Positions 36,897 to 46,205 of a stretch of DNA of 53,707 nt are shown piece after piece; the stretch's first letter is position 1, and each line of letters starts with the position of its first letter. The DNA comes from a virus: IMG/VR virus record IMGVR_UViG_3300013132_000064, positions 1 to 53,707 of that record; one strand, written 5' to 3'. A program made the translations under genes and the position numbers. The notes under the pieces were generated by a model. The model had not been told where the DNA came from. It did not search any database and saw only the letters and a program-made list of their open reading frames with translations.

Positions 36897-37567
36897 TATG
36901 TTAGTACCCATCCTCTCGTAGCATTTACATAAACTAATCTTACTGCGGCTCCTGCTACGTTTACAACTAGATCTTCTAGTAAGCCTTGTATTCTTGAAGA
37001 GTTTCTTCCAATAGTAAATGCAGGGGATGCGGTGCTTACTGTTGCACCAGTTGCATCTATTAATGTGACAGCAAACCCTAGAGATGGGTTTAGGGGTAGT
37101 GTTACGGTAATACCTTGTTGAGTAACAAATATTCTATCGTTATTTAATGAAGTTAAACTTGCTGTAGCTGTTGTCCAGTTTGATGGCAGCTGTCCAAGAG
37201 ATGTTTGAAGTCCAGAAACTGTAGACTGTAGAGTTGAATATTGTGTAGAATTTGTAGAAACAAATCCCTCTACGTTTGTTGTTCTGGCTTGCAGATCATC
37301 TATATCTGCCTCTGCGGATGTCAATCTAGCTCCGTTAGTTCCAGCATTAAATGCTGTTATGGCTGCGGTTTTAGTAGTCTCAATATTAGCAATAGCTGAG
37401 GTAAGTGCGTTGTTTAAATCTGCTACTCCCAAAGAATTTGCTATTGCATTTAAAGAGGCTCCGACTAATGACAACTCATTTGCATCTAGAGTGCCGCTAT
37501 TCATCAGTGCTGATGCTGCTGTTTTATACTGCTCTATCTGTGTGGATAAAGTTGTGTAATCTGGCAT
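36896..37567 (-). CDS. Tail fibre with MPDY module, coiled coil and beta tip
   Basis: The 223-residue protein starts with the MPDYTTLSTQIEQYK ... LDANELSLVGASLNAIANSLGVAD module shared with 35202-35534. A coiled coil covers about 75-135 (RLTSAEADIDDLQARTTNVEG). The C-terminal domain contains TSLNNDRIFVTQQGITVTLP and RLVYVNATRGWVLT, the GW-L ending common in fibre tips. It would form a short trimeric fibre anchored through the shared module. The preceding gene is 3 bases away. Confidence 0.7.
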   Translation of the reverse strand: MPDYTTLSTQIEQYKTAASALMNSGTLDANELSLVGASLNAIANSLGVADLNNALTSAIANIETTKTAAITAFNAGTNGARLTSAEADIDDLQARTTNVEGFVSTNSTQYSTLQSTVSGLQTSLGQLPSNWTTATASLTSLNNDRIFVTQQGITVTLPLNPSLGFAVTLIDATGATVSTASPAFTIGRNSSRIQGLLEDLVVNVAGAAVRLVYVNATRGWVLT

Positions 37568-37570
37568 TTT

Positions 37571-40500
37571 TTAGGCCTGCGCTTCCGTCCATGATAGCGT
37601 TGCTGAAATATTAGCCGCTGATGAACCTAGATTTGTTGCAACAATTGACAAGATGTCTGGGGCATTTGGGAATCCTGGAGCTGCTGTACTTCCGTCTCCA
37701 TTTAGGATTGAGTTACCCAAATCTCTAACTTTTGTCAAGTCAATACGAGTAACTGAGTAGTTGGTACCACCTGAGTTATCCGTATAGAATGCGAATACAC
37801 GGTCTCCTCCCGAAACTGTATTTGTTGGCGAAAGAACTGGGGAACCTGGGACACCTGTTCCGTCATGATAAATAATTTGTGCAAGAGAACCAGAGCCTAC
37901 TCTGCTCTGTGACCATGCATTAGGAATATCAACTCCGTTTAGAGATTGAGCATTGAGAATTCCTTCAATCAAAAATTGTCCTTGAGACAATATGTTTACG
38001 TTAAACAGCTTCAGCTGCATCGTATTCATAAGCTCACGAAGACCAAAGTTTCTTCCTGTACCGTTATCTACTGAAGGCGCCACTCTAAGAGAAATTAAAG
38101 GACGTGCCTGCTGGGTAGCTCCAAACACCTGTGTTACTCCTCCATTTGGATTTATAGCTGAAGATGTTTCGTCTGGCTGAGCGAGGGCGTAAGATATTGT
38201 ATTTGATGTAACTGCTGACAAAGTAAATGTTCCATTATAAAAACTTGATGTTGTTGCTCTAGCATTATTTGCAGTAGGAACTAAAGTGAATGGAATATTT
38301 GTTGATGATCTTGAGAACAATATTGTTGTACTAGTTACGCCAGTAATTGTCCAGGTGCCATTAAATACTCCGTCTACACCAACAACAGTAACACTCTGTC
38401 CTACTCTATGTCTGTGTGCTTGAGACATTGTTAGTTCTGCTATGTTAGATGTCAACCTCTTATATGTGATTGTAGATATATCATTAACTCCAGAAACTAC
38501 TGCCGCTACTCCAGCTAACAATGAGTGTGGGGCTGATGTTGTTAAGGTTGCAATTCCAGAAGATCTAACTCTTGAAACAAGTGTTGCTGAGACTGATCCA
38601 GAACCTCCAACCTGCATAAATCTCTGCATACCTGCTGTAAAGATGAACGAGGAGTCGTCGTCGAATCCTCCGTCCATAATAACTGAAGATCCCCAGTGTG
38701 ACATAACTGGAGCGCATTCCTGAGAAATTACTTGAATAGAAACTTGAGCGGATCCTGATCCTCCTGGAATTGTAGCATCTGGTCTGAACGTTGCTTGAAC
38801 ATAACTTCCATTTAAATTGTATGCTTGTCCTGAGTAATATGTTACATAAGGCTGTCTGCGAATCAAATTGAGTGCATATCCTCGTGCTGTTGAATTATAT
38901 GCACCTATACTTGTATATTGTGCAATTTCGCAATAGCTTTCATCTGAGATTCTTAAGAATCCGCTTGCTGGCCAATAATCAACATTTTCAACATACATAA
39001 CTGTATCGTTTGGTAGTAGGTTTGAACCTCTTACGGCAGTTCCGCCTGCAACAAGTCTTGTAAACTTTGTTGGCTCATTCATTGCTTCATAACGAGCTGG
39101 CAAGTTACCAGAACGCTGGTACGCCTGTACATTTACGTTATTATGTGAAATTTCATGGGCCCAAGAAATTTTTCCTCCTTGGCCTCTAAATCCATAACGA
39201 ATTGTTCCTGCGCCGTACCATGAGTAATCAATAAATGTCATTTGCATCTTTGATGGATCAAATACGTGGCCAGAAGGACCAGTTCCATCAAATTTATCTA
39301 GGTTCCATTGTGATTGTGGAATTTTTTGGATTTGTGTCTTTCTAAATTTAACGTTAGGCTGCGTTGCTCCTCTATACGCTGGAGCAATTATCATATCTGT
39401 ATCTGAGTTGATTTGAATAACTCTATATGATTGTCCTCTGATAACAATTTTGTCTCCTGACAACAATTGTTTTCTAAAGATAGTATTAGTTCCAGTTACA
39501 GTACTATTAAATTTAGTTACCGAAACCGTTCCTCGTAATTCTTGAGTTGACCACTGACGGCAGCAATAAATCCCTTGCCCATCATACTCAAACCAAAATC
39601 CATCTTGTTCTGAATACAATCCAGCTCTAGTTGAAGCACCTTTCCATGTATATGCTGTTGCATATACGTTAACTCCGCCAGGAATTTGATCAATTGCTGA
39701 TAGCACCTGTGAAAAGTTTACATTATATTTAAATGTTGTAGAGTCAATAACTGCTGTGATTAAATGAATACCATTAAATGGATTATAGTCTCCAGCAATT
39801 TCAACTCCGTCAATTTTGATATAGGCTCCTGGCTGAAGGTTGTGTGAATCTAGTGTGGTTACTGTTATATCGTTTGATCCAACATTTACACTTTGTGCTG
39901 CGATATACTGAACTTCAAATGTTGGAGTAAATTTTGTTCCAGTTGAAAACAGGATTGACTTTCCTGACTGATAACGGAAGAATCTACGTGTTTGACGAAT
40001 TGTTTGCGTTCCGCAAACATTGTTACCAGTTGAAAGGATAACTCCACCGTCCATTGGTCTGTGAGTTACATAACCTTCTGGCTTTGCATAAAATCCTTGA
40101 CCAACCGTATTGATTGGATTATTAATTTGTTGAGCCGCCATAAATGACATTGTATTTGGGCTATCTACTGTATCAATAAAGAAGCTTCCGTAAAAATTGC
40201 TTCCTTCTTTTTGTGTTATAAGAATTGGTGTACCTGGAAGAAGTCCATGTGGTTTTGGAGACACTACTGTAATTCTTGAAGGATTTGCTTGATCGGATAC
40301 TGCTGAAAATGATCCTAATGCTCCTGTGCTTCCGCCCATAATATGAGCATTATCAAAAATTCCTCCTCCATAAATTGCAGTTAGGGTTCCATCTTGCAAA
40401 TTTCCACTAACTACGCCCTTTGCAATATATGTAAATGTTACAGAATCAATTGGGTTAGCAAGGAACGTTCCGTCTGCCTTATCATTTAAAGTTTCTGCTA

Positions 40501-41062
40501 CTGATACGACATCACCAGAACTTAATCCGTGTGGGGTATTGCAAACAACTGTGATTGTGGAGAGTGGTGATTGTCCTCCGCCAGTAATCAATTGAACATC
40601 ATAAGCGTTTCCTCCAGAAGTCTTTCCAAAGAATCCTGGGTAATTATTAATTAATGTGAGTGTTTCCCACTTAGAGTTCTGAATACCGTATTCAAAGTCG
40701 GTATCAATCAAAGACTTTGGAGATGCTACTCTTAATTTTCCTACAGCATCTACTAGAAAGTCCGATGGTTCAAATTTTTCATTTTCTGTATCATAAACAA
40801 CTTGCCATTTATCGTTTACATTCATGTTGGCAGTATTATATTTTAATACAAGTACAGTTTCTCCATGTGCTGCATCTTTAGAGTGATCAAATGCATGAGA
40901 CACAAGGCCGAGAGAAGGATCGGAGAAGTTATAGACAATCTTGTTAGCAGTAACGTTGGTTATTAGAAGAAGCTGATTGTGTCTAAGTAATTCAGGAAGA
41001 CGAAGTGTGCTCGTTCCTGGTGTGAACTCTACGTGTGTTAACTCTAATACTCTTCTTGCCAT
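37571..41062 (-). CDS. Large virion protein with FCCH-like repeats
   Basis: The 1163-residue protein contains at least five copies of a beta repeat of the type ITVxxxxPHGLxxGxxVxVxGV ... FxGxFxIxxVxSxTTFxY (about 165-235, 260-310, 395-455, 800-825, 835-890). Database searches often label such repeats as ubiquitin-E1 FCCH domains in phage proteins. The N-terminus (LRHNQLLLITNVTANKIVYNFSD) and the central WYGAGTIRYGFRGQGGKISWAHEISHNNVN region recur in large phage baseplate or fibre proteins. TTAGGAGA precedes the ATG. It may be a side-fibre scaffold onto which shorter fibres attach; this is inference. Confidence 0.75.
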   Translation of the reverse strand: MARRVLELTHVEFTPGTSTLRLPELLRHNQLLLITNVTANKIVYNFSDPSLGLVSHAFDHSKDAAHGETVLVLKYNTANMNVNDKWQVVYDTENEKFEPSDFLVDAVGKLRVASPKSLIDTDFEYGIQNSKWETLTLINNYPGFFGKTSGGNAYDVQLITGGGQSPLSTITVVCNTPHGLSSGDVVSVAETLNDKADGTFLANPIDSVTFTYIAKGVVSGNLQDGTLTAIYGGGIFDNAHIMGGSTGALGSFSAVSDQANPSRITVVSPKPHGLLPGTPILITQKEGSNFYGSFFIDTVDSPNTMSFMAAQQINNPINTVGQGFYAKPEGYVTHRPMDGGVILSTGNNVCGTQTIRQTRRFFRYQSGKSILFSTGTKFTPTFEVQYIAAQSVNVGSNDITVTTLDSHNLQPGAYIKIDGVEIAGDYNPFNGIHLITAVIDSTTFKYNVNFSQVLSAIDQIPGGVNVYATAYTWKGASTRAGLYSEQDGFWFEYDGQGIYCCRQWSTQELRGTVSVTKFNSTVTGTNTIFRKQLLSGDKIVIRGQSYRVIQINSDTDMIIAPAYRGATQPNVKFRKTQIQKIPQSQWNLDKFDGTGPSGHVFDPSKMQMTFIDYSWYGAGTIRYGFRGQGGKISWAHEISHNNVNVQAYQRSGNLPARYEAMNEPTKFTRLVAGGTAVRGSNLLPNDTVMYVENVDYWPASGFLRISDESYCEIAQYTSIGAYNSTARGYALNLIRRQPYVTYYSGQAYNLNGSYVQATFRPDATIPGGSGSAQVSIQVISQECAPVMSHWGSSVIMDGGFDDDSSFIFTAGMQRFMQVGGSGSVSATLVSRVRSSGIATLTTSAPHSLLAGVAAVVSGVNDISTITYKRLTSNIAELTMSQAHRHRVGQSVTVVGVDGVFNGTWTITGVTSTTILFSRSSTNIPFTLVPTANNARATTSSFYNGTFTLSAVTSNTISYALAQPDETSSAINPNGGVTQVFGATQQARPLISLRVAPSVDNGTGRNFGLRELMNTMQLKLFNVNILSQGQFLIEGILNAQSLNGVDIPNAWSQSRVGSGSLAQIIYHDGTGVPGSPVLSPTNTVSGGDRVFAFYTDNSGGTNYSVTRIDLTKVRDLGNSILNGDGSTAAPGFPNAPDILSIVATNLGSSAANISATLSWTEAQA

Positions 41063-41073
41063 GTTTTATTCTC

Positions 41074-41694
41074 CTAAAATATCATGCTTGTAGCTTGAAT
41101 TACTGAGTTGTTCATAGTCATGTTTGCCAATGTCTGGTACTTAGGATAGTATACACCAAGATTTAACTGTTGGTCTACCTTCCAACTATTTAACTCATCT
41201 ATTACATTTTGTACTGCTGTTTCTCCAGCTGGTCCTGTGGCACCAGTTGGTCCTGTTACTCCTTGTGCTCCTGTATTTCCAGATGGGCCTTTGATATTGC
41301 CAACTAGACCCCAAATCTCCGTCGAAGAATTATATTGGAAATAATCTCCAGAAGTTGTATTTAAATATGTATCTAATCCATTCTTTTGTGCTGGGTTAGA
41401 TGTTGTAGGGTTTGCAATTCCAGTAAATGTATATGATCCTCTTGCTCCAGGAGTTCCTTGAGTTCCCGCCGCTCCTGCTGCGCCTGTTGGACCGATTGGA
41501 ATTTGAAAATTGAATATAGCAGCTCCAGAAGAACCAGAGTTTGTTACGGCTGCTGGAGATCCTGCTGGCACTACGTTTACAGTTCCAATAGAAATTGTTG
41601 CTGCGGCACCAGTTGGTCCTGTTGCACCCTGTGGGCCAGGACGAGATCCAGCTACGGTTACCCAAGCTGTGCCATTCCATCTTTTTAGTGACAT
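41074..41694 (-). CDS. Short collagen-like fibre
   Basis: The 206-residue protein begins KRWNGTAWVTVAGSRPGPQG, then alternates short Gly-x-y runs with one copy of the IGTV ... VTNSGSSGAAIFNFQIPIGPTG module also found three times in the 799-residue fibre. One YLNTTSGDYFQYN ... IWGLVGNIKGPSG unit resembles the second module type there. It ends with a helical segment (about 170-206). AGGAGG lies 11 bases before the ATG. It probably forms a thin trimeric fibre or a connector between fibres. Confidence 0.75.
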   Translation of the reverse strand: MSLKRWNGTAWVTVAGSRPGPQGATGPTGAAATISIGTVNVVPAGSPAAVTNSGSSGAAIFNFQIPIGPTGAAGAAGTQGTPGARGSYTFTGIANPTTSNPAQKNGLDTYLNTTSGDYFQYNSSTEIWGLVGNIKGPSGNTGAQGVTGPTGATGPAGETAVQNVIDELNSWKVDQQLNLGVYYPKYQTLANMTMNNSVIQATSMIF

Positions 41695-41734
41695 ATTATA
41701 ATACGCCTCCTACCTCTAAAGTATACCAGAACGA

Positions 41735-44170
41735 CTATTCAAATCCCATCCAAGCGAGGGCTTTTAAATCCTCGAAGACTGAAGAGTTCGTTGATATTGT
41801 CTCGTTAATATTCGATGCAGTAACTATTTTAAGCCAGTTGCCCTGAGTTCTAACATAAGCAGCTCCTGTAGCTGCATCTGCTGCTATAAAGCCATTTGGA
41901 GCATTTGGCGGGAAGTCTGCAATAGTTGGATAATTAGGAAATGATAGTTGATCATAATAGCTTGGGCTTTCGTTTTCATTAATATCTACCCAAAGTTGAA
42001 CGTTGTCTGGATTTGGAGGGGTTGCTCCAAATTCTAATATTGCTCCATCAAATTCATCTGTGTCGATCCAAAGTTCTCCAGGATAAGATGGAGTTGTTGG
42101 CTCATCAGCACTATAAATTAACTCTTGAATTGGCTCTGTAGCGTCTACCCAAAATTCATATTGTTGAGGATCTGGGGCAACTGCTCCTGTAAAGAATTGA
42201 TTGAATGGGGTATCTATATCGTCTACATCAATCCAAAGATCTCCATTACTTGTAGATCCGCTTGGAGGAGCAATAAGTCCAACAAAAAATGTGGATGGGG
42301 ACAACGTGTTGTCTGTAGGTATTAGACTTAGGCCTCCGCCGCCCGTGCCAACCTGAACATCTTGCCACAAGCCTCCTGAATAAACTCTAAGCTTATCTGT
42401 AATTCTATTATAATAAATTTGACCATGAACTCCATTTGTTGGGTTTTGATCCAAAGCTATAATAATTCCGTTTGTAAAAGTATTTGTAGATGTCCAAGTA
42501 TTGTTTGTTGACAAAGATAAATCAGAGGCGACATATTCCCATGTAGAAGACCCAGCATTCCAAACCTTAAGGGCTCTAGTATTTCCTGTTCTGTACTCGT
42601 CTGAATCAAACCAAAATTCTCCATTTGCTGGATTTGTTGGAGCTGAGGCTGAGACAATAGCTTTCGATGGGGGAATTATTGTTTCAAGAATTAACTTATT
42701 TGCCACATCGTCATAAGTAGCATTAATATTTGGGTTTAATCCATGAACAAATAAAGGAGCTATATAGTCTTGAGCCTCTTCTTGTGTTAATTGTGCTGCC
42801 ACCGCCAAATTAATTCTATTATTTACATCGTCATAGGTTGCTGTGACATTTTGATGAAAGGCATGAGTTAGCAAAGATGCTGCTGAATCTTGGGCAGCTT
42901 CTGTAAATCCTGGTAGATCTGCTGTAGTTATAGCAAAATTTAATTTTCCTGAATCATCATCATATGTTGCAGAAAATCCTGTAGGCTCTGTGTTTCCAGA
43001 CACCATTCCGCCTGCAACATCTTGAATTCTTTCGTCTGTGTCTGCCAGGGCTAAGTATGTATTTGCTGCGTCTGTTATATTTAATTTAGTCGCTAAAGCG
43101 TTAGTAATTGTAGTTGCAAAATTAGCGTCATCGCCAATCGCTGCAGCAATTTCATTTAGTGTGTCTAGCAGTCCAGGCGCAGAATCAACTAAATTAGATA
43201 TTGCTGTATTTACATATGTTTGAGTTGCTATTACGCTTGTATCTACAGATACAGTGATTGTATTTAAGGTATCATCAAATGATTTTGTGATTCCATTTCC
43301 TGCAGTAAGCGCTGTTGCTATTGCTGTTACTACTTCGTCGTCGCCATATGTTGCGGTTAAGTTAAGCTTATTGTTTACATCATCAAAAACAACGGTAATT
43401 CCTGTATGAGTACCGCTAGTTACTATGGCAGCTGCTACATCTTCAACTCTTTCTTTAAACTGAGTGCCTGATTCTATTTCATCATATATAAGTTGTTCTG
43501 AAGCAAGGATTGCCTCCTGTTCTGCCGCATCGGCTTTATCTGATGCGTCTGTTGCAGCGGCACTAAGTATAAATGCTTCTCTAGTATCAGTATAAGTTTT
43601 TGCCTCTTGAATTCCAGCAGAAAGTTCTGTGTCTCTAGTAATTGAGGATGGTATTTCTGAATCTGGAATATACCCATCTGGTCCCAGAGAGGCTACTCCA
43701 TCTGGATTGCCTACTTGATTTAACGAAACATAAACTGTCGGTAATGCATTTCCTAAACTGTATACAGCTTCATCTACGTAGGTCTTAGTAGCGACTTCTG
43801 CGCTTGTAGAAATACTATATGTTCTGGTCTGATCGTTATACGTAAATTCTATATTTACGTGATTTCCGCCCTGAAGGGCAGACTTGATTGCGTTATAAGC
43901 TCTATCATTATTAAAGTATTGAGCGGTCAAGCTTTCTGCCACATCGGCAGTAGTTATAGTCTCAACAAAAGTTTTTAGCGTATTTAATACGTTCTGTATT
44001 GAATTTGTATCAGGAGAATTATTGATTCCAAGCTTAAGTTGAATTGCTTCGACTGCGTCATTTAAGTTTCTATGCTGTGCGGAATGGGATAGCTGACCCG
44101 AAGCTCCCATTGATGTAGAGCCAGATGGATTTGGAAAATTATCTAAAGCTGTGGGGTACGACGTAGCCAT
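41735..44170 (-). CDS. Long tail fibre with TYDD repeats
   Basis: The 811-residue protein has a helical N-terminus (HSAQHRNLNDAVEAIQLKLG). The shaft repeats TYDDVNNRINL-like units (VFDDVNNKLNL, TYDDDSGKLNF, TYDDVNNRINL, TYDDVANKLIL; about 265-510). Segment DGVASLGPDGYIPDSEIPSSI (about 155-185) is almost identical to one in the fibre at 48559-50040. Residues about 650-760 repeat a PPxxxxxxxLWxDxDE-like motif four times. It ends with a fibre tip (AYVRTQGNWLKIVTA). TATAAT lies 7 bases before the ATG and no Shine-Dalgarno is visible. It is probably a main side fibre. Confidence 0.75.
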   Translation of the reverse strand: MATSYPTALDNFPNPSGSTSMGASGQLSHSAQHRNLNDAVEAIQLKLGINNSPDTNSIQNVLNTLKTFVETITTADVAESLTAQYFNNDRAYNAIKSALQGGNHVNIEFTYNDQTRTYSISTSAEVATKTYVDEAVYSLGNALPTVYVSLNQVGNPDGVASLGPDGYIPDSEIPSSITRDTELSAGIQEAKTYTDTREAFILSAAATDASDKADAAEQEAILASEQLIYDEIESGTQFKERVEDVAAAIVTSGTHTGITVVFDDVNNKLNLTATYGDDEVVTAIATALTAGNGITKSFDDTLNTITVSVDTSVIATQTYVNTAISNLVDSAPGLLDTLNEIAAAIGDDANFATTITNALATKLNITDAANTYLALADTDERIQDVAGGMVSGNTEPTGFSATYDDDSGKLNFAITTADLPGFTEAAQDSAASLLTHAFHQNVTATYDDVNNRINLAVAAQLTQEEAQDYIAPLFVHGLNPNINATYDDVANKLILETIIPPSKAIVSASAPTNPANGEFWFDSDEYRTGNTRALKVWNAGSSTWEYVASDLSLSTNNTWTSTNTFTNGIIIALDQNPTNGVHGQIYYNRITDKLRVYSGGLWQDVQVGTGGGGLSLIPTDNTLSPSTFFVGLIAPPSGSTSNGDLWIDVDDIDTPFNQFFTGAVAPDPQQYEFWVDATEPIQELIYSADEPTTPSYPGELWIDTDEFDGAILEFGATPPNPDNVQLWVDINENESPSYYDQLSFPNYPTIADFPPNAPNGFIAADAATGAAYVRTQGNWLKIVTASNINETISTNSSVFEDLKALAWMGFE

Positions 44171-44177
44171 ATATGTA

Positions 44178-44183
44178 ATTATA
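44178..44183 (-). promoter_or_regulatory. Candidate -10 element for the long fibre gene
   Basis: TATAAT lies 7 bases before ATG 44170 in a 34-base gap, with no Shine-Dalgarno. No good -35 is visible. The spacing suits a leaderless transcript. Confidence 0.4.
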
Positions 44184-44204
44184 CCCGAAATTTAATTTAA
44201 AGCT

Positions 44205-44471
44205 CTAGATTACGTAGCCGTCGTCCTTTTTAGAAGCCTCTTCTTCAGGATTAAACTGACCCCATTTTCCTACAGGGCATTCTGCATTAGGCAACTTAGT
44301 TTTTGAGTCCATAAGACAGCCACATTTTTTACATTGTTTAGTAAGCTTTATTAAGTGTGGGCATTCTAGGCATATGGCAAATCTTTCAGCAGCAATCTCT
44401 TCTGTGACCCTGCCTATCTTTTTATTAAAAAGATCCCAAGGTCTTGCTGGTCTGTCTGGGTAATCTGTCAT
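44205..44471 (-). CDS. Small zinc-ribbon-like protein
   Basis: The 88-residue protein holds CLECPHL (Cys34, Cys37), QCKKCGC (Cys47, Cys50, Cys52) and ECPVGKW (Cys65), a likely zinc site. Proteins with the pattern ICLECPHL ... CKKCGCLM ... KLPNAECPVGKW occur in aquatic phages and are of unknown role. The N-terminus is basic. It directly follows the GT60-like gene in the same transcript direction and precedes the long fibre. TATAAT sits 6 bases before the ATG. It could bind nucleic acid or a partner protein; neither is shown. Confidence 0.7.
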   Translation of the reverse strand: MTDYPDRPARPWDLFNKKIGRVTEEIAAERFAICLECPHLIKLTKQCKKCGCLMDSKTKLPNAECPVGKWGQFNPEEEASKKDDGYVI

Positions 44472-44477
44472 ATCTAT

Positions 44478-44483
44478 ATTATA
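44478..44483 (-). promoter_or_regulatory. Candidate -10 element for the zinc-ribbon gene
   Basis: TATAAT lies 6 bases before ATG 44471, overlapping the end of the upstream gene, and no Shine-Dalgarno is present. No clear -35 is seen at 17 bases. It is one of five similar start arrangements in the window. Confidence 0.35.
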
Positions 44484-45423
44484 CCTTATCTAGTGGGAAA
44501 AAGGTAGGGGGTATATAAAATTTGCTTTTACACATTTGTTTACCAAACTTTATTCCAGCATAATCCTCATATTGTTTTTTAATAGAACTTTTGTTAATCT
44601 TTTTTTGTATGTATTCCTCTTCCTTTAGATAAATTTCATTTAATTCTTTTTGGCTAGGCAAATACATTGACATACTAAGCCTGTCTCCTCCATGCTGATT
44701 TAATCTATTTTGATATAAGTGAGTTAGCCCAACTTCTAGGTTCGGATGCACAATAGCATATCCAGACTCTATTAAGTCTAATGTCTTTGAATATTCTTCC
44801 GCCCAAAAGAAAACCTCTTCGTCTAGAGTAAGAGATTCTTGATATTTACCTAGAGTAAAAACAAAATTTGCAGAAAATTTTCTTGCTGGGGCAAAATCAA
44901 CCTTTAGTGGATCAAAAGAATTAGCCCACAATGGGAGGACTCTATGAACTAGTTTATCGTTAGTCATATAAGACCACAGAGGAATTGTTGTGTTCGCAAC
45001 AACTCTTTTTCTTTTGCTTTTATAAAAATATTCATTTAAATAAGCAGATAAAATAGTCTTTTCAGAGCCAACAAAATTTATTGCTTGCCCATATAAAGAT
45101 ATCAATCCTTCATCCCAGTTTTTTTCAAATTTTGTATGAGAATCTATTTGTAGTATGTATTTTTCACCATCATACAAGGACTTTGCTCTATTTCTGCCCT
45201 TTGATATACCGAGACTTTCTTTTGCATAAGAAAAGAGCAGCCTAACATTTTTATATTTAGAAAAAGCCTTTTCAATATCTGCCTTTTCTTCTAAGGTCGC
45301 ATATTGATAATGCAGTCCAACATAAACTCTTTTAGGATTCTTTGCTTTTTTAAAAACATCTTTTATCGTCTTGTGTATTTCTAGATCTCTAAGACTAGGC
45401 ACCGAAACAAATATTGTATTCAT
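44479..45423 (-). CDS. GT60-like (GlcNAc domain) glycosyltransferase
   Basis: The 314-residue protein shows the pattern of the PF11397 GlcNAc-transferase family: IFVSVPSLRDLEIHKTIKDVFKKAKNPKRVYVGLHYQ (given by position 4-40), then KESLGISKGRNRAKSLYDGEKY and LQIDSHTKFEKNWDEGL, with Asp94-Ser-His96 at the metal/nucleotide site. FAPARKFSANFVFTLGK and LTLDEEVFFWAEEY lie later (about 195-230). Eukaryotic members add GlcNAc to a hydroxyproline of Skp1; bacterial and phage members are little known. It overlaps the upstream DUF6065-like gene by 4 bases (ATGA). A virion or host-surface target is inferred. Confidence 0.75.
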   Translation of the reverse strand: MNTIFVSVPSLRDLEIHKTIKDVFKKAKNPKRVYVGLHYQYATLEEKADIEKAFSKYKNVRLLFSYAKESLGISKGRNRAKSLYDGEKYILQIDSHTKFEKNWDEGLISLYGQAINFVGSEKTILSAYLNEYFYKSKRKRVVANTTIPLWSYMTNDKLVHRVLPLWANSFDPLKVDFAPARKFSANFVFTLGKYQESLTLDEEVFFWAEEYSKTLDLIESGYAIVHPNLEVGLTHLYQNRLNQHGGDRLSMSMYLPSQKELNEIYLKEEEYIQKKINKSSIKKQYEDYAGIKFGKQMCKSKFYIPPTFFPLDKV

Positions 45424-46205
45424 AGGTATCTTTTTTTCTTTCTATAATCTCTTTTATACATGCCGCCCATTGCCTCACCGCTAGAGTCGTATCTTTCTTT
45501 GTCATACTCTGCAATATCTTTTGCAGAACTTTGAAGAAATTCTCTATTCGGATTATCATGAACTCCAGAATTCCAATCATCTCTTTTAAAAGGAATGACT
45601 TGAACAACTGGGGTGCCTGCTGGAATTTTACCAGAAAAATTATTTTTCATTAAAAACGGGAAAAGAACTGGCATAATATAAGAATCTGTATCTACAACAC
45701 CGCTTAGGGTATAAAATGGTAGATCTGATCTATTTAAAGGGTGAGTAAATAATATACTGTATCCTGGTGGGGTTTTTATCAGGTATTGATTTGACCATTT
45801 AAATGCATAGCTAATAAACTCTGGACTAAATGGCATATCTCCTAACTGTGTTATGGGATGCATTGATACTGCTTTATGCTCTACGTTGTGACCGCCCTTT
45901 ATTTTTGATATATTTTCTTCTTCATCGTGTTCAAAATAATAGTCTTCTGTTGTTGTTAAAAAGTAACCAGTTGTAAAAGCATCTAGCACAGGAATACATC
46001 TTTTTATTGTTAGATCTTCAATTTTAGCATTAGACTTTAACTTTGTTTTTGACGGAATGTTTTTATACCACTCTGGTATGAGCTCAGATCCTCTTTTCAT
46101 TTCCAAAAATTTAATTGAGTTTCTGTCTGACCAAATAAACTCTATTCTTCCATTGTCGGAAGAGCTAGTTATTGTTTTTTTCTTCCACTTATTTCTTTTT
46201 ATCAT
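45420..46205 (-). CDS. DUF6065-like protein, copy 2
   Basis: I choose ATG 46205 (MIKRNKWKKK), with AAGGCAG upstream, because a start at 46295 would overlap the previous gene by over 100 bases; product 261 residues. It is a clear paralogue of the protein encoded just before it: ELIPEWYKN, LDAFTTGYFLTT, GYSILFTHPLNRSDLPFY, IPAGTPVVQVIPFKRDDW. This order matches the DUF6065 pattern (PPGW..L..HP.N ... G.VE.D ... F..G.P...IP). Function is unknown. The fold looks beta-rich. It is coupled to the glycosyltransferase by an ATGA overlap, so a joint role is possible. Confidence 0.7.
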   Translation of the reverse strand: MIKRNKWKKKTITSSSDNGRIEFIWSDRNSIKFLEMKRGSELIPEWYKNIPSKTKLKSNAKIEDLTIKRCIPVLDAFTTGYFLTTTEDYYFEHDEEENISKIKGGHNVEHKAVSMHPITQLGDMPFSPEFISYAFKWSNQYLIKTPPGYSILFTHPLNRSDLPFYTLSGVVDTDSYIMPVLFPFLMKNNFSGKIPAGTPVVQVIPFKRDDWNSGVHDNPNREFLQSSAKDIAEYDKERYDSSGEAMGGMYKRDYRKKKRYL

